64,000 nucleotides of DNA from Bryobacterales bacterium F-183 (GCA_016865505.2 AP025252.1:2976001-3040000); one strand, 5' to 3'; numbered from the stretch's first letter, positions 9,698 through 19,255 are shown. Made by a program: numbers and translations. Notes: generated by a model from the sequence alone, not told the origin.

Positions 9698-10476
9698 GCT
9701 TGCTTGACGCGGATGCTGCCGTTGACGGTGTGCAACTTGAGTGCGGGTCCGCCATTGCCGAGCTTGGCGTTTACCTTCTTGCGGCTGATTTCGCCTTGGA
9801 CTTGCATCGGAAAGTCCGAGGAAATGTTGCCGTTGACGGTGTGCGCTTCCATCTGTGCGCCTGCGCCTGCGGGCATGGAGACCTCAATCGTGCCGTTTAC
9901 GGTGTGAAAGCTGAGGGCTCGCGTGGGCGCCGTTCCCATGATGACCTTTACATTGCCGTTCACCGTGTGACCTTCGACCACACCTGAGGCGGAGGCTTCA
10001 ATGCTGCCGTTGACCGTGTGTACGTTCGCGTCGCTCTTGAGATTGCGCGCTTCGATGTCGCCATTGACGTTGTTGCCGATGAACTTGACGCCTGCGGGTA
10101 CTTTGACGGTGAAGTCCACCTTGACGTCGTTGTCGCGATTGTTGCCCCAGTTATTGCCGTTGTTGTTATTGCGGCGCTGTTCGCCCACGCCGGTGCAACT
10201 GTTGGTGCTCGCGCCGGAGTAGAGAGCGCAGATGGTGATGCCGTTGTCGGTGGGTACGATTTCGATGCGTACGTCGGCGGGGTTGCCTTTGACGGCTGTC
10301 TTTTTGGCGGAGACTTCGACAAGATTGCCGGAGGCGGCTTCGGCGTGGATGAAGCCGTTGATGCCTTTGATTTCGATGGCCTTGCCTTGAGGGATGGTGC
10401 CGTTCCAGGTGAAGTCCTGGGCGAAGCAGGTGAGGGAGGTGGCGGCGGCAAGGAGCAGGAGCAATGGCTTTGTCAT
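9694..10476 (-). CDS. DUF4097-type beta-strand repeat protein, secreted
   Basis: Exported protein of 260 residues. A signal peptide ([20 protein letters not shown]) is followed by a region with an asparagine-rich linker ([13 protein letters not shown], about residues 101-113). The rest is a regular beta-repeat built on the motif [50 protein letters not shown] and HTVNGSIRV. Such ladders are typical of DUF4097/adhesin-like single-stranded beta-helix proteins, whose function is mostly unknown. Many occur near sigma factors or in envelope-stress loci, but here the neighbours are unrelated. It is probably monocistronic, with a convergent stop overlap with the DUF1501 gene. Confidence 0.85.
   Translation of the reverse strand: MTKPLLLLLAAATSLTCFAQDFTWNGTIPQGKAIEIKGINGFIHAEAASGNLVEVSAKKTAVKGNPADVRIEIVPTDNGITICALYSGASTNSCTGVGEQRRNNNNGNNWGNNRDNDVKVDFTVKVPAGVKFIGNNVNGDIEARNLKSDANVHTVNGSIEASASGVVEGHTVNGNVKVIMGTAPTRALSFHTVNGTIEVSMPAGAGAQMEAHTVNGNISSDFPMQVQGEISRKKVNAKLGNGGPALKLHTVNGSIRVKQA
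9719..10075 (-). repeat. In-gene repeat coding for the HTVNG/NVNG ladder
   Basis: Six short degenerate direct repeats inside the DUF4097 gene. On the plus strand they read gccgttgacggtgtg or close variants, near 9719, 9828, 9892, 9955, 10005 and 10060. Each encodes (H)TVNG on the minus strand. Spacing is irregular (about 50 to 110 bases), so these reflect protein structure and not a simple tandem repeat. Confidence 0.8.
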
Positions 10477-10554
10477 GACTGGGAATACTGGTGAGGGCGC
10501 GGGAGGTTACTGATGAGTTTGCGACGGTACGTACAATAGTAGAGAGGTTTGCGT

Positions 10555-10818
10555 ATGGCATTGCAACTCACGGCAGAACAAGAACAGAGAATCGCGGCCG
10601 TTGTTGATAGCGGCGCGTACGGGAGTGCGGAAGATGCACTCAACGCTGCGTTGGCTGCCGTGGAGACTGCTGCGTTGCCCTCTTTTGATGGACCCGAGCA
10701 CGAGTTGGAGGCGCTTTTGCTTCAGGGGCTCGATTCGAAAGAGCTGTCGGAAGACGAGTTTTGGTCTTCGGTGCGCCGCGAGGCAGATAAGATTGTCGCC
10801 TCGGCTCCGCGTAGGTGA
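10555..10818 (+). CDS. ParD-like antitoxin
   Basis: Small protein of 87 residues. It resembles CopG/ParD-type antitoxins: an N-terminal segment MALQLTAEQEQRIAAVVDSG, a GSAEDALNAALAAVE helix characteristic of ParD-like dimerisation regions, and an acidic C-terminal tail (LDSKELSEDEFWSSVRREADK) that would wrap the toxin. ATG at 10555 has a plausible ribosome site (AGAGAGG). It is followed directly by sequence encoding the C-terminal two-thirds of a ParE/RelE-fold toxin in another frame with no proper start, so it may now be a solitary antitoxin and autorepressor. Family assignment is by pattern only. Confidence 0.75.
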   Translation: MALQLTAEQEQRIAAVVDSGAYGSAEDALNAALAAVETAALPSFDGPEHELEALLLQGLDSKELSEDEFWSSVRREADKIVASAPRR

Positions 10819-11053
10819 AGCTCAGCGTGCGGTCGCGATGTCCTGCAAGACGATTCAGCATCACCCGGAAATCGGTGTTCGGTATTCGATGCGAAACCCG
10901 GTACTGCGGGGACTACGCTCCTGGCCGGTAACCGGCTTCTATAACCTTCGGATTTACTACGTTGTTCAGGGCAGCCAAATCCAGATTGTGCGAATCCTGC
11001 ATGGAAAGCGCAGCGTACGCCGGTTGCTGGAACAACAACAGCCGCTGCCTTAG
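10814..11053 (+). pseudogene. Truncated ParE/RelE-family toxin remnant
   Basis: This reading frame encodes the middle and end of a ParE-type toxin: EAQRAVAMSCKTIQHHPEIG, then LRGLRSWPVTGFYNLRIYY, then IQIVRILHGKRSVRRLLEQ. These match the family's late helix, the central R-x-(F/W)-PV strand and the final RILHG-R-x-x-x-LL element. The first roughly 27 residues (initial strand and first helix) are absent. A GTG at 10815 sits where a toxin should start, overlapping the antitoxin stop, but it reads in a different frame and meets a stop after about 39 codons. An internal deletion that also shifted frame is the simplest reading. An ATG at 10838 could start a 71-residue fragment. Its stop overlaps the stop of the convergent oxidoreductase gene. 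Confidence 0.75.
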
Positions 11054-12657
11054 TCTTGCCTCGCCACCGGATTCGGGACTTCCGGACTCGGGCCTGCGCC
11101 TCTGGATACGGTGCGACTGAGGTTGCTCAACTGCTCCGCTTCGGTCGCCACGCGCGTCGGGACCATGCGGAGGCCGGAGGCTCCGGACGTAGCTTCCGAC
11201 GGGACTTCTCCCGCTTCGTGATACTCTGCGTCCTGGTTGACCTGCCAGACGTCGTAACGGTTGTAGCCTGCCAGGATGTTGCGGACCGTCAGCATCGACG
11301 TCATCATCGCGTGATCCTGGTTGTTGTACTTGTGCATGCCGTTGCGGCCCACCAAGTGTAGGCCAGGGAACTTGGCCGCGATTTCGTCGCGCACCTGATC
11401 GACGTGCTGCGCGTACGCGTCGTCGTAAACCGGGTACGCCTTCGGCTGGCGAATGACGTAGCCGTCCACCACGTCCTTTTGCTCGGCGAGGCCGATCTGT
11501 TCGAGTTCGCGGCCGGCCAGGCGGATGAGATCGGCGTCGGCCATGGCCCAGGTGCCGTCCCCTTCAAAACAGAAATACTCGAGGCCGTAGCAGGCCATTT
11601 CGGGGTCCGGAACCAGTTCCGGCGACCAGGACTTGAAGTTCTGTACGCGGCCCACTTTGACGTTGGGGTCGTGAATGTAGATCCAGTTGTCCGGCAGATG
11701 CTGGGTGTCGCGAACAATGAGGGCGACCGTCAGAAAGTCCCGGTAACGCAGGGATCGGGCGGCTTCTCCGGCGCGGGTGGAGATGTGCGGGGTCAACATA
11801 CGGGCCAGCGCACGGATGTCGGTGGACGAGATCACGTGCGAGGCGTGTACGGTGGTTTCCTGCCCGCTCAGAGAACGGGCGGTGACCGACCAGGAGCCGT
11901 CCCGGTGCGGTTCCAGGCGCGCGACGCGGTGTCCCATCAGAATCTGCCCGCCCATGTCGCGGATAAGTTCGCCGCAGCGTTCCCACATCATGCCGGGGCC
12001 GAGGCGGGGATAGCGGAAGGTGTCGATGAGGGTCTTGATGACCTTGCTGCGATCTGCGCCCGAAGTCGGCTTGGGCGGAAAGAGCGCGTTCTTGATGGCG
12101 GACCACAAGGAGAGACCCTTGATGCGCTGGGCGGCCCAGTCGGCGGAGATCTCTTTGCAACTCATACCCCAGACTTTTTCGGTATAAGTCTTGAAAAAGA
12201 TGCCGAAGAGGCGCTCGCCGAACTGGTTGGTGACCCAATCCTGGAACGATTTCGGATCTTTCACCGGCGAGAGGCGGGCCTTGAGGTACGACAGGACGCA
12301 CAGCACCGATTCCCAAATGCCCAGCTTGGTGAGCGCCTCAAGCGCTTTGAGGGGATATTGGAAGAATTGTCCGCGGTAGTAAATGCGCGACAGACGGGGG
12401 CGATCCACCATGTCGTCGCCGAGGATTTCCGACCAGAAGGCTTCTACTTCCGCCGATTTGGAGAAGAACCGATGGCCGCCGATGTCGAAGCGGAAGCCCT
12501 TATATTCCACGGTCTTAGAGATGCCGCCGAGGTAGCGAGGATCGGTCTCAAACACGGTGACATGGAGCCCTTCCTTAGCCAGAAGGTACGCCGCTGTGAG
12601 GCCGGCCGGGCCCCCGCCAATGATGGCTACGCTACGTTTTGGGTCTTGGTGCGAGAT
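11050..12657 (-). CDS. FAD-dependent oxidoreductase (amine-oxidase/UGM-like) with apparent ATC start
   Basis: Flavoprotein of about 535 residues with an N-terminal dinucleotide fold ([19 protein letters not shown], then acidic VFETD). The segment [15 protein letters not shown] follows, seen in protoporphyrinogen-oxidase and UDP-galactopyranose-mutase-like enzymes (COG1232 group). The middle carries [11 protein letters not shown] and [12 protein letters not shown]; the C-terminus has the FAD-closing [17 protein letters not shown]. Relatives often sit with glycosyltransferases, and the substrate is unknown. There is no in-frame ATG, GTG or TTG before the FAD motif: the first, GTG at 12555, would delete the GxGxxG loop. 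The frame opens after a TGA, and the best candidate is ATC at 12657, nine bases after a GAGGAG ribosome site. A sequence error is the alternative. Divergent from the propeller gene. Confidence 0.8.
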   Translation of the reverse strand: MSHQDPKRSVAIIGGGPAGLTAAYLLAKEGLHVTVFETDPRYLGGISKTVEYKGFRFDIGGHRFFSKSAEVEAFWSEILGDDMVDRPRLSRIYYRGQFFQYPLKALEALTKLGIWESVLCVLSYLKARLSPVKDPKSFQDWVTNQFGERLFGIFFKTYTEKVWGMSCKEISADWAAQRIKGLSLWSAIKNALFPPKPTSGADRSKVIKTLIDTFRYPRLGPGMMWERCGELIRDMGGQILMGHRVARLEPHRDGSWSVTARSLSGQETTVHASHVISSTDIRALARMLTPHISTRAGEAARSLRYRDFLTVALIVRDTQHLPDNWIYIHDPNVKVGRVQNFKSWSPELVPDPEMACYGLEYFCFEGDGTWAMADADLIRLAGRELEQIGLAEQKDVVDGYVIRQPKAYPVYDDAYAQHVDQVRDEIAAKFPGLHLVGRNGMHKYNNQDHAMMTSMLTVRNILAGYNRYDVWQVNQDAEYHEAGEVPSEATSGASGLRMVPTRVATEAEQLSNLSRTVSRGAGPSPEVPNPVARQD

Positions 12658-12714
12658 GGCGCAACTCTCCTCAAGTAGATGTATCGGCGTTTTCGTTGTG
12701 ATTCAATACACCTT

Positions 12715-13803
12715 ATGACGCGACTTGCGACATCCATGACATTCGCCGGCCTGCTGGCCGCCGCTTGGCATCTGACCTCGACCTCTTCGGGCGGGCCCGG
12801 GGCTTTGACTGCCCAGACAGGAGGCGGTGCCGTGAGCGGAGAAGGGAAGTACAAGTTCCGGGTCCTGTATACGTCCACGCACCTGCCCGCTGAGGCGCAG
12901 AAAGTGCTGAAGGCGGCGCATGGCGGCTTTGCGATCGACAGCCGTAAGGGCAAAGGCGAGGTGTACTTTGCGCTGCCCGGGGCGGGGATCATTCAGATCA
13001 GCAGCGATTTGAAGTCCACCAAGATGATCAATACGCCGGAGGAGATGAAGGGCACGAACATGCACAACGCTCTCTTCTGGCAGACCAAGGACGGCAAGCC
13101 GTACCTGACGTTTCCCGGCAACAGCGTAAACCGCGTGTTCACTACCGACATGGACGGCAAACTGGTAAACGTCCTGACGCCGCCCACTGAGACCACGGAC
13201 ATGGGCATGGCCTTGGCGAACGACTATTTCAAGGCGAAGGGTCCGTTTATCCCGACCGACGTGGCGATGCTGAACGGGTTGTTTTATATCACCACGGGGT
13301 ATTCGAAGCTCGATGCCGTGCTGACGGCGAAGATCACGCCGACTGCCGGCGGGATCGACACGGCCTGGAATCCGATGGCGTTTGGCGGACGTGGCACGGG
13401 TCCGGGACAACTGGGCACCGGTCACGGCGTAACCATCGCGCCCGGTAACAAGCGCGTGGACGTGGCCGATCGCGCCAATGCGGAGATCGACCGGTACGAC
13501 GTGAACGGCAAGTATCTGTCGACGGTGACGACGCCGAAAGGATCGCTGCCTTGCGATATCCAATATCTGGATAAGAAGCGGGCGATCATCGGCGCGCTGG
13601 ATGGGCCGGACCGTACCAAGGGCGCCCCGATCTACATCCTGGAGAATGATCAGATCGTATCCACCGTCATGCCCAAGACCGACCTGGGTTTGGCAAACTT
13701 TACGCACATCCACAACGCGATCGTGCGAGAGATCAAGGGCAAGCTGTACATCATCGCGCAGGCTTGGAATCCGGGGGACTTCGCGATCTTCGAACAGATC
13801 TAA
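12715..13803 (+). CDS. Secreted beta-propeller-like protein, unknown role
   Basis: Protein of 362 residues with a probable signal peptide or membrane anchor (MTRLATSMTFAGLLAAAWHLTS). The rest contains repeating short strands with turns such as HGGFAIDSRKGKGEVYFALP, FTTDMDGKLVNVL, GVTIAPGNKRVDVADRANAEI and RYDVNGKYLSTV. This suggests an NHL- or six-bladed propeller fold like that of peptidyl-glycine lyase relatives. No catalytic residues can be assigned with confidence. ATG at 12715 is chosen over an upstream in-frame start because it begins the hydrophobic leader. It is 65 bases before a TonB-dependent receptor with its own ribosome site. Confidence 0.65.
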   Translation: MTRLATSMTFAGLLAAAWHLTSTSSGGPGALTAQTGGGAVSGEGKYKFRVLYTSTHLPAEAQKVLKAAHGGFAIDSRKGKGEVYFALPGAGIIQISSDLKSTKMINTPEEMKGTNMHNALFWQTKDGKPYLTFPGNSVNRVFTTDMDGKLVNVLTPPTETTDMGMALANDYFKAKGPFIPTDVAMLNGLFYITTGYSKLDAVLTAKITPTAGGIDTAWNPMAFGGRGTGPGQLGTGHGVTIAPGNKRVDVADRANAEIDRYDVNGKYLSTVTTPKGSLPCDIQYLDKKRAIIGALDGPDRTKGAPIYILENDQIVSTVMPKTDLGLANFTHIHNAIVREIKGKLYIIAQAWNPGDFAIFEQI

Positions 13804-13833
13804 CCATTCCAAAAGTCGTTTGTAGCGGTTCGA

Positions 13834-13839
13834 TATAAT
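13834..13839 (+). promoter_or_regulatory. Candidate -10 element upstream of receptor gene
   Basis: A perfect TATAAT lies in the 65-base gap between the propeller gene and the receptor, 30 bases before the receptor ATG. I see no strong -35 at 16-18 bases upstream, so this is a candidate only. A good AGGAGG ribosome site follows at about 13857-13862. Confidence 0.4.
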
Positions 13840-13868
13840 CGGGGCACTTGAAACTTCAGGAGGCCCCG

Positions 13869-16800
13869 ATGCGCTTTTTGACATCGCTCCTGGGTGCGTT
13901 CTTATTGGCCACCTGTTTGGCCAGCGCCCAGGAATCCCGCGGCACTATCTTAGGCCGCGTTTTAGACCCCACCGGCGTCGGTATTCCGAACGCGCAGGTG
14001 AAGGTCACCAATCCCGCCACTGGCATCACCAATACGGCATCTTCGAATTCCGAAGGCAATTATTTTGTCCCGTATCTTGTCCCCGGCAAGTACACCGTGT
14101 CGGTGGAAATGACCGGGTTCAAACGCTTTGTCGCAAATGAGGTGGATGTTCGCGTGGCCGAACAGACCGCGCTCGACGTAAACCTTTCGATCGGCAATGT
14201 GCAGGAGTCTGTAGAAGTCACCGCGCAGACGCCGCTGCTCGCTACTGCTGAGGCCAACCTCGGCCAGGTGGTGGACGAGCGCCGCGCCGTGGAGTTGCCG
14301 CTGTTTGCCGGTAACGCCATGGACCTCGTACATCTCGCTCCCGGCACCGTGAACGGCACCAACCTGCGGTTGCGCAAAGCTCCGTTCAATGCGGCTCCGT
14401 CGCAGTTTTCGACGGACGGCGGCGGCAACAACAACAACGAATTCTCGATTGACGGTGTTGTGAATACCTATTCCGACGGTACGGCGCCGCGCGTGGCGTT
14501 CTCGCCCCCGCAGACCGCATTGGCGGAGTTCAAGATTCAGACCACGCCGTACGATGCTTCGGTGGGACACACCGTGGGATCGATTGTGAACGTCAACACC
14601 AAGGGCGGCACCAACATCCTGCATGGTGAACTGCACTGGTGGCTGCGCAATAAGGCGTTCGACGCGCCGACGGTGTTCCAGAACCGTTCGGGACAGCCGC
14701 TGGCGCAGTACACGGACAACCGGTACGGCTTTGCAGTGGGTGGTCCTGTGGTGCTGCCGAAGCTGTACGACGGCAGGAACAAGACGTTCTGGTTCTTTAC
14801 CTGGGAAGCGAACAAGTTTGCCGACCCGGCCAATCAGCAGACCTCGACTGTGCCGATCGCGGCGATTCGCAATGGCGATCTGTCGTCCCTGCTGGCACTC
14901 GGCGCCAACTATCAGGTGTACGATCCGGCAACGGGTGTACAAGGTGCCGATGGCGTCATACGCCGGTCGCCGTTTGCGGGCAACATCATTCCGTCCAACC
15001 GGATCAGCCCGGTGGCGCGTGCGATTCTGAATGCCTACCCGCTGCCCAACCAGCCGACACTCAACGCCGAACAGCGCAACAACTTCTTCCTGTCGTCCAA
15101 GGCGCTCGAAGATTACTGGACGTCGCTCGGACGTGTCGACCATACCTGGACCGAGAAGCATCGCATGTTTGTGCGGTGGCATCGGGATTTCTGGGAAGAA
15201 GACAAGAACCGGTTCTTTAGCGCCACCGACAACATCAGCGGCATCATCCTCAACCGCATCAACCGCGGCTTTGCGATCGACGATGTGTACATCTTCAACC
15301 CCACCACGCTGTTGAACGTACGCTACGGCATCGCGGCGCAGGAGTTTCCGGAGCGTCGTGTGAGCCAGGGCTTTAACCTCTCGTCGCTGGGTTTTAGCCA
15401 GAACCTGCTGAGCCTGATCGATCCGGCGACGGCGACCTTTCCCCGTACGACCGTTGCGCCGTACAGCCAGCTGAGCAACTGGGAATCGGGCGACGGTACG
15501 ACATCGTCCCTGATCCATCACTTCAGCGGGATCGTTACCAAGTCTGCCGGCAAGCATACGATGCGCATTGGCGTGGACGCACGCGCCAATCGTGAGTTCC
15601 GCAATCGCTTTCCCACGCAGACCTCGCCGGACCTGAACTTCGATTCGACGTTCACCCGCGCGGCGTCCAACTCGGCGAACCCGCAGTTGGGCGGCGAGAT
15701 CGCGGCGTTTTTGTTGGGCCTTCCGTCCACCTCGTCGTCAATGGCGCGTACGGCGAGCTATGCGGAACAGGACACGTACTATGGCCTGTTCTTCCACGAC
15801 GACTACAAGCTGACCCGCAAGCTGACCTTGAACCTGGGCGTGCGCTGGGATCTGGAAAGCGGCATCACGGAGCGGTTCAACCGTTCGGTGTACCGCTTTG
15901 ACGAAACCGCGACCAGCCCGATTTCGGCGGCGGTGATCGCGAACTACACCCGCAATCCTTCGGTGCCGGACTTCGCGGTGTCGGCGCTGCGGGTGAACGG
16001 CGGCCTGACGTACACCGGCGTGGGTGGAAACCCGCGGAGCTACTGGGATGCGCGGAAGACCAACTTCCAGCCCCGCATCGGCCTGGCGTACCAGTTGACG
16101 CCCAAGACGGTGATGCGCGCCGGGTACGGCATCTTTACGGGTCCGATGGGTGTGTACTACATCAACACGATTCAGACGGGCTTCAGTCAGTCGACGCCGG
16201 TGCAGTCGTCGTTGGACGGCGGGTTGACGTTTGTGGCCAACTCGGCGAATCCGTTCCCGAACGGGTTGATCGCACCTCCCGGATCGTCGCTCGGTCTGGC
16301 TACGAATCTTGGCCAGACGCTCGATGCCTACGATTCGAATCGCAAGAACCCCTATGCGCAGCGTTGGAGCTTTGGCTTCCAGCGGGAACTGCCGGGGCAG
16401 ATTGTGATTGAGTCCAGCTATGTGGGCAACCGTGCGTCGCGCCTGGCGGTGACGCGCAACGTCAACGCACTGCCGAATCAGTATCTGAGCACGTCGCCCA
16501 CCCGCGACCCCGCCCGGATCACTTACCTGACGCAGAACTTTGCGAGCCCGTTTGCGGGAACCAACTCGATTTACGGTTCCAACATTACGCGCGCGCAGTT
16601 GTTCCGCCCGTTCCCGCAATTTGGCGACATCAACATCGTCCAGCCTGCCGGGTATTCCTGGTACCACTCGTTGCAGACCAAGATCGAGCGGCGCTTCTCG
16701 GCCGGCTTTACGATCCAGTACAGCCACACGTGGTCGAAGGCGATGGAAGCGACGCAGTTCCTGAACCCCGCCGATCCGATGCCGTATGAAGTGGTTTCGG

Positions 16801-17384
16801 CTTTGGATCGTACGTTTGCACAGCGCGGCAGCGCCATCTGGGAACTTCCCTTTGGCCGCGGCCGCAAGTGGGGCGGAAACATGAACAAGGCTCTGGACTT
16901 TGTGGCCGGCGGATGGCAGTTGAACGGCCTGATGCAGAAGCAGAGCGGACAGCCAATGGAGTTTGGCAACCGCATCTTCAACGGCGACCTCGATCAGGTG
17001 CTGCTGCCGAAGAGCGAACGCTCTGTCGATCGTTGGTACCGCATGGTGCCCAACACCGATGCGGCTACGGCGGCTTCTCGTCCGCTGGTGCCGTACGGCT
17101 TTGAGTGGCGCGCGGCAAATCAGTTGGCGAACAATGTCCGTACGTTCCCGCTGCGGTTCAACGGCATTCGTGGACCAGGACAGTCCCGCTGGGACTTCTC
17201 GGCGATCAAGAACTTCAAGATCATGGAACGGGCTACGATGCAGTTCCGCGCCGAGACGTACAACGCGATGAACTTTCCGAATCTTGGCAATCCGAACAAC
17301 GACCCCACCAGCGCGGCGTTCGGCGCCATTACCGGACAGGACAGCCCGCGTAGCTGGCAGTTCGCCCTGCGGCTGACTTTCTAG
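13869..17384 (+). CDS. TonB-dependent receptor, Oar-like
   Basis: Complete outer-membrane receptor of 1171 residues. ATG at 13869 follows AGGAGG by six bases; an earlier in-frame start would precede the ribosome site. Signal peptide MRFLTSLLGAFLLATCLASA, then the carboxypeptidase-regulatory domain (GTILGRVLDPTGVGIPNAQV, about residues 25-110). The plug is next, with FSTDGGGNNNNEFSIDGV and NVNTKGGTNILHGELHWWLR. A long beta-barrel follows, ending in the outer-membrane signature SWQFALRLTF with terminal Phe. No classical TonB box is apparent. It ends at a strong terminator (17409-17441) and is probably its own transcription unit. The substrate is unknown. Confidence 0.93.
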   Translation: MRFLTSLLGAFLLATCLASAQESRGTILGRVLDPTGVGIPNAQVKVTNPATGITNTASSNSEGNYFVPYLVPGKYTVSVEMTGFKRFVANEVDVRVAEQTALDVNLSIGNVQESVEVTAQTPLLATAEANLGQVVDERRAVELPLFAGNAMDLVHLAPGTVNGTNLRLRKAPFNAAPSQFSTDGGGNNNNEFSIDGVVNTYSDGTAPRVAFSPPQTALAEFKIQTTPYDASVGHTVGSIVNVNTKGGTNILHGELHWWLRNKAFDAPTVFQNRSGQPLAQYTDNRYGFAVGGPVVLPKLYDGRNKTFWFFTWEANKFADPANQQTSTVPIAAIRNGDLSSLLALGANYQVYDPATGVQGADGVIRRSPFAGNIIPSNRISPVARAILNAYPLPNQPTLNAEQRNNFFLSSKALEDYWTSLGRVDHTWTEKHRMFVRWHRDFWEEDKNRFFSATDNISGIILNRINRGFAIDDVYIFNPTTLLNVRYGIAAQEFPERRVSQGFNLSSLGFSQNLLSLIDPATATFPRTTVAPYSQLSNWESGDGTTSSLIHHFSGIVTKSAGKHTMRIGVDARANREFRNRFPTQTSPDLNFDSTFTRAASNSANPQLGGEIAAFLLGLPSTSSSMARTASYAEQDTYYGLFFHDDYKLTRKLTLNLGVRWDLESGITERFNRSVYRFDETATSPISAAVIANYTRNPSVPDFAVSALRVNGGLTYTGVGGNPRSYWDARKTNFQPRIGLAYQLTPKTVMRAGYGIFTGPMGVYYINTIQTGFSQSTPVQSSLDGGLTFVANSANPFPNGLIAPPGSSLGLATNLGQTLDAYDSNRKNPYAQRWSFGFQRELPGQIVIESSYVGNRASRLAVTRNVNALPNQYLSTSPTRDPARITYLTQNFASPFAGTNSIYGSNITRAQLFRPFPQFGDINIVQPAGYSWYHSLQTKIERRFSAGFTIQYSHTWSKAMEATQFLNPADPMPYEVVSALDRTFAQRGSAIWELPFGRGRKWGGNMNKALDFVAGGWQLNGLMQKQSGQPMEFGNRIFNGDLDQVLLPKSERSVDRWYRMVPNTDAATAASRPLVPYGFEWRAANQLANNVRTFPLRFNGIRGPGQSRWDFSAIKNFKIMERATMQFRAETYNAMNFPNLGNPNNDPTSAAFGAITGQDSPRSWQFALRLTF

Positions 17385-17408
17385 GCAGTAGCAAAAGTAA
17401 TGCAGAGA

Positions 17409-17441
17409 GACGCCGGATTCGTCCGGCGTCTTTTTCTTTTT
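17409..17441 (+). terminator. Rho-independent terminator of the receptor gene
   Basis: A perfect 9-bp stem GACGCCGGA/TCCGGCGTC closes a TTCG tetraloop and is followed directly by TTTTTCTTTTT. It starts 25 bases after the receptor stop. The U-rich run abuts the stop codon of the convergent histidine-kinase gene. On the opposite strand no T run follows the hairpin, so it probably works mainly for the plus strand. Confidence 0.92.
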
Positions 17442-19255
17442 CAGGCCTTGGGTAGGACGAAGTAGAAGGTCGCGCCCTGGCCGGGTTGACCTTCCGCCCA
17501 GATGCGGCCGCCATAACGATCGAGGATGCGCTGGCAGATGGACAGACCGATGCCGGTACCCGGGTACTCGGTGCTATGCAGGCGCTTGAAGAGACCGAAG
17601 ATGCGTTCTGCGTACTCGGGCTCAAAGCCGATGCCGTTGTCGGCGATCGAGATCTGCCATTCCTCATTGGTTTGCTCGCGAGCCTGAATGTACACCGTTA
17701 GCGGGGCGTCCGTCCGACGGTACTTGAGCGAGTTGGCGAGCAGGTTTTGAAAGACATGGCCGAGTTGGCGGACGTCGCCCTGAACGACCGGCAGAGGATC
17801 CGCTGTGATCGTCGCGCCGACTTCGTCGATGCGATTTTGCAGTACCGTCAGAGACTCCTGCAGGGCGAGGTTGAGGTCCGCGGGGCCGGCCTCTTCTTCC
17901 TGATCGCTTTGGATGATACGCGAGTACGCCAGCAGGTCCCGGATGAGGTTTTCCATGCGTACCACGCCGTTGCGGACGAAGGTTGCGTACTGCTTGGCCG
18001 TCGGGTCGTCGCCAGCGTAGCGGCCCACCAGAAGCTGCGTGTAGATGTTGACCATGCGGAGGGGTTCCTGCAGGTCGTGGCTGGCCACGTAGGCGAACTC
18101 TTCGAGTTCACGGTTGACGCGGACGAGTTCGTTGCGCGCCTTTACCTCTTCGGTGACTTCGGTGACAACGGCGACAAAGCTGGAGATCGTGCCGTCCGCT
18201 TCGCGCAAGGGGCTGTAGACGAGGTTGAACCAGTGGTCCTCTTTGACGCCGTCGCGATCGAAATCGTAAGGTACAAGCCAGTTGCGTGCGACAAAGGTCT
18301 CACCGTCGTGGAGGACGCGATGGAAGACCTGCCAGACCTCTTCACTGAGTTCCGGCATGACGTCGGCAAAGCGGCGGCCCACGAGTTCGCGGCCTTCGAG
18401 AATCTGCTGGTACAGCGGGTTGGCGAGTTCGACGACGTACTCCGGTCCGCGCAGCACGACGATCGCAACGGGCGCCTGTTCGAAGACCTGATGAAGTCTG
18501 CGTCGCTCTTCCTGAATCTGCAGGTGAAGCCGTTCGCGATCGGCCTCGGCCTGTTTGCGTGCGCTGACATCGTTGAAGACGAGCGCGAAGCGGCCATCGC
18601 CCACCGGCTGCGCGAACACGTCGAACCAGCGTCCCATGACCTCGGACCGGCTCTCGAAGCGGTCGGGTACGCCGGTGAGTACGACAGCGCCGTAGCGTTC
18701 CACCCAAAAATCTTCAAGCCCCGGTACGATCTGACGAGCGGTACCGCTGAAGGCAACTTCGCGGCTCAGGCCGGTGGCTTCCACAAACTTCGGATTGAGT
18801 TCGAGAAAGCGGTAGTCTGCCGGACGGCCGTTTTCGTCCCAGATCATTTCGCAAAGGCAGTAGCCTTGGTCGGTGGCGTTGAACAGCGCGTGGTAGCGAC
18901 GCTCACGCTCGGCAAGTTCTAGCTCGCGGCGCTTGGCGTCGGTGATGTCGAGCAGCAAGCCGTGAAGGCGCGATTCCGTGCTCCGGCTACGAAGGCAGCG
19001 AATCTGCCACCAGGCGTCCGGATGGGCTTGTGTACGGTAGTCGCAATGGAGCGCCTGGCCGTCGGCAGCCGCAGACTGCATGGCGACTTCGAGCCGGGGA
19101 CGGTCACCAGGGTGGACAGTGTCGAGAAACGCCGGAAGCGGGATGCCATCGGCCTGCTCATCAAAGTGGAGCAGGCTGGAGGAAAGGTCCCAATGCCAGG
19201 TACCGATGCCGTCGAGTTCCGCCTGAAGCGGGAGCGCAGAGTGCTGGGTGCTCAA
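17441..19255 (-). CDS. PAS-domain sensor histidine kinase
   Basis: Soluble kinase of 604 residues with no membrane segment. It has three PAS-type sensor regions: about 1-110 ending LLLDITDAKRRE, about 120-235 ending VFNDVSARKQAE, and about 250-375 ending VVTEVTEEVKA. The HisKA domain is of the phytochrome-like type (EFAYVASHDLQEPLRMV). The ATPase domain has FQNLLANSLKYR, ADNGIGF and GTGIGLSICQRI. The start appears to be a TTG whose last bases overlap the uronate isomerase stop (TTGA), implying translational coupling. The next in-frame ATG lies much further in, past the first PAS strands. No receiver protein is adjacent. Why a sensor kinase is tied to uronate isomerase is unclear. Confidence 0.88.
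   Translation of the reverse strand: MSTQHSALPLQAELDGIGTWHWDLSSSLLHFDEQADGIPLPAFLDTVHPGDRPRLEVAMQSAAADGQALHCDYRTQAHPDAWWQIRCLRSRSTESRLHGLLLDITDAKRRELELAERERRYHALFNATDQGYCLCEMIWDENGRPADYRFLELNPKFVEATGLSREVAFSGTARQIVPGLEDFWVERYGAVVLTGVPDRFESRSEVMGRWFDVFAQPVGDGRFALVFNDVSARKQAEADRERLHLQIQEERRRLHQVFEQAPVAIVVLRGPEYVVELANPLYQQILEGRELVGRRFADVMPELSEEVWQVFHRVLHDGETFVARNWLVPYDFDRDGVKEDHWFNLVYSPLREADGTISSFVAVVTEVTEEVKARNELVRVNRELEEFAYVASHDLQEPLRMVNIYTQLLVGRYAGDDPTAKQYATFVRNGVVRMENLIRDLLAYSRIIQSDQEEEAGPADLNLALQESLTVLQNRIDEVGATITADPLPVVQGDVRQLGHVFQNLLANSLKYRRTDAPLTVYIQAREQTNEEWQISIADNGIGFEPEYAERIFGLFKRLHSTEYPGTGIGLSICQRILDRYGGRIWAEGQPGQGATFYFVLPKA

Noticed and set aside
13962-15557. 531-codon minus-strand open frame
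   Set aside because: Shadow of the receptor at 13869-17384; Arg/Val-rich with no motif.
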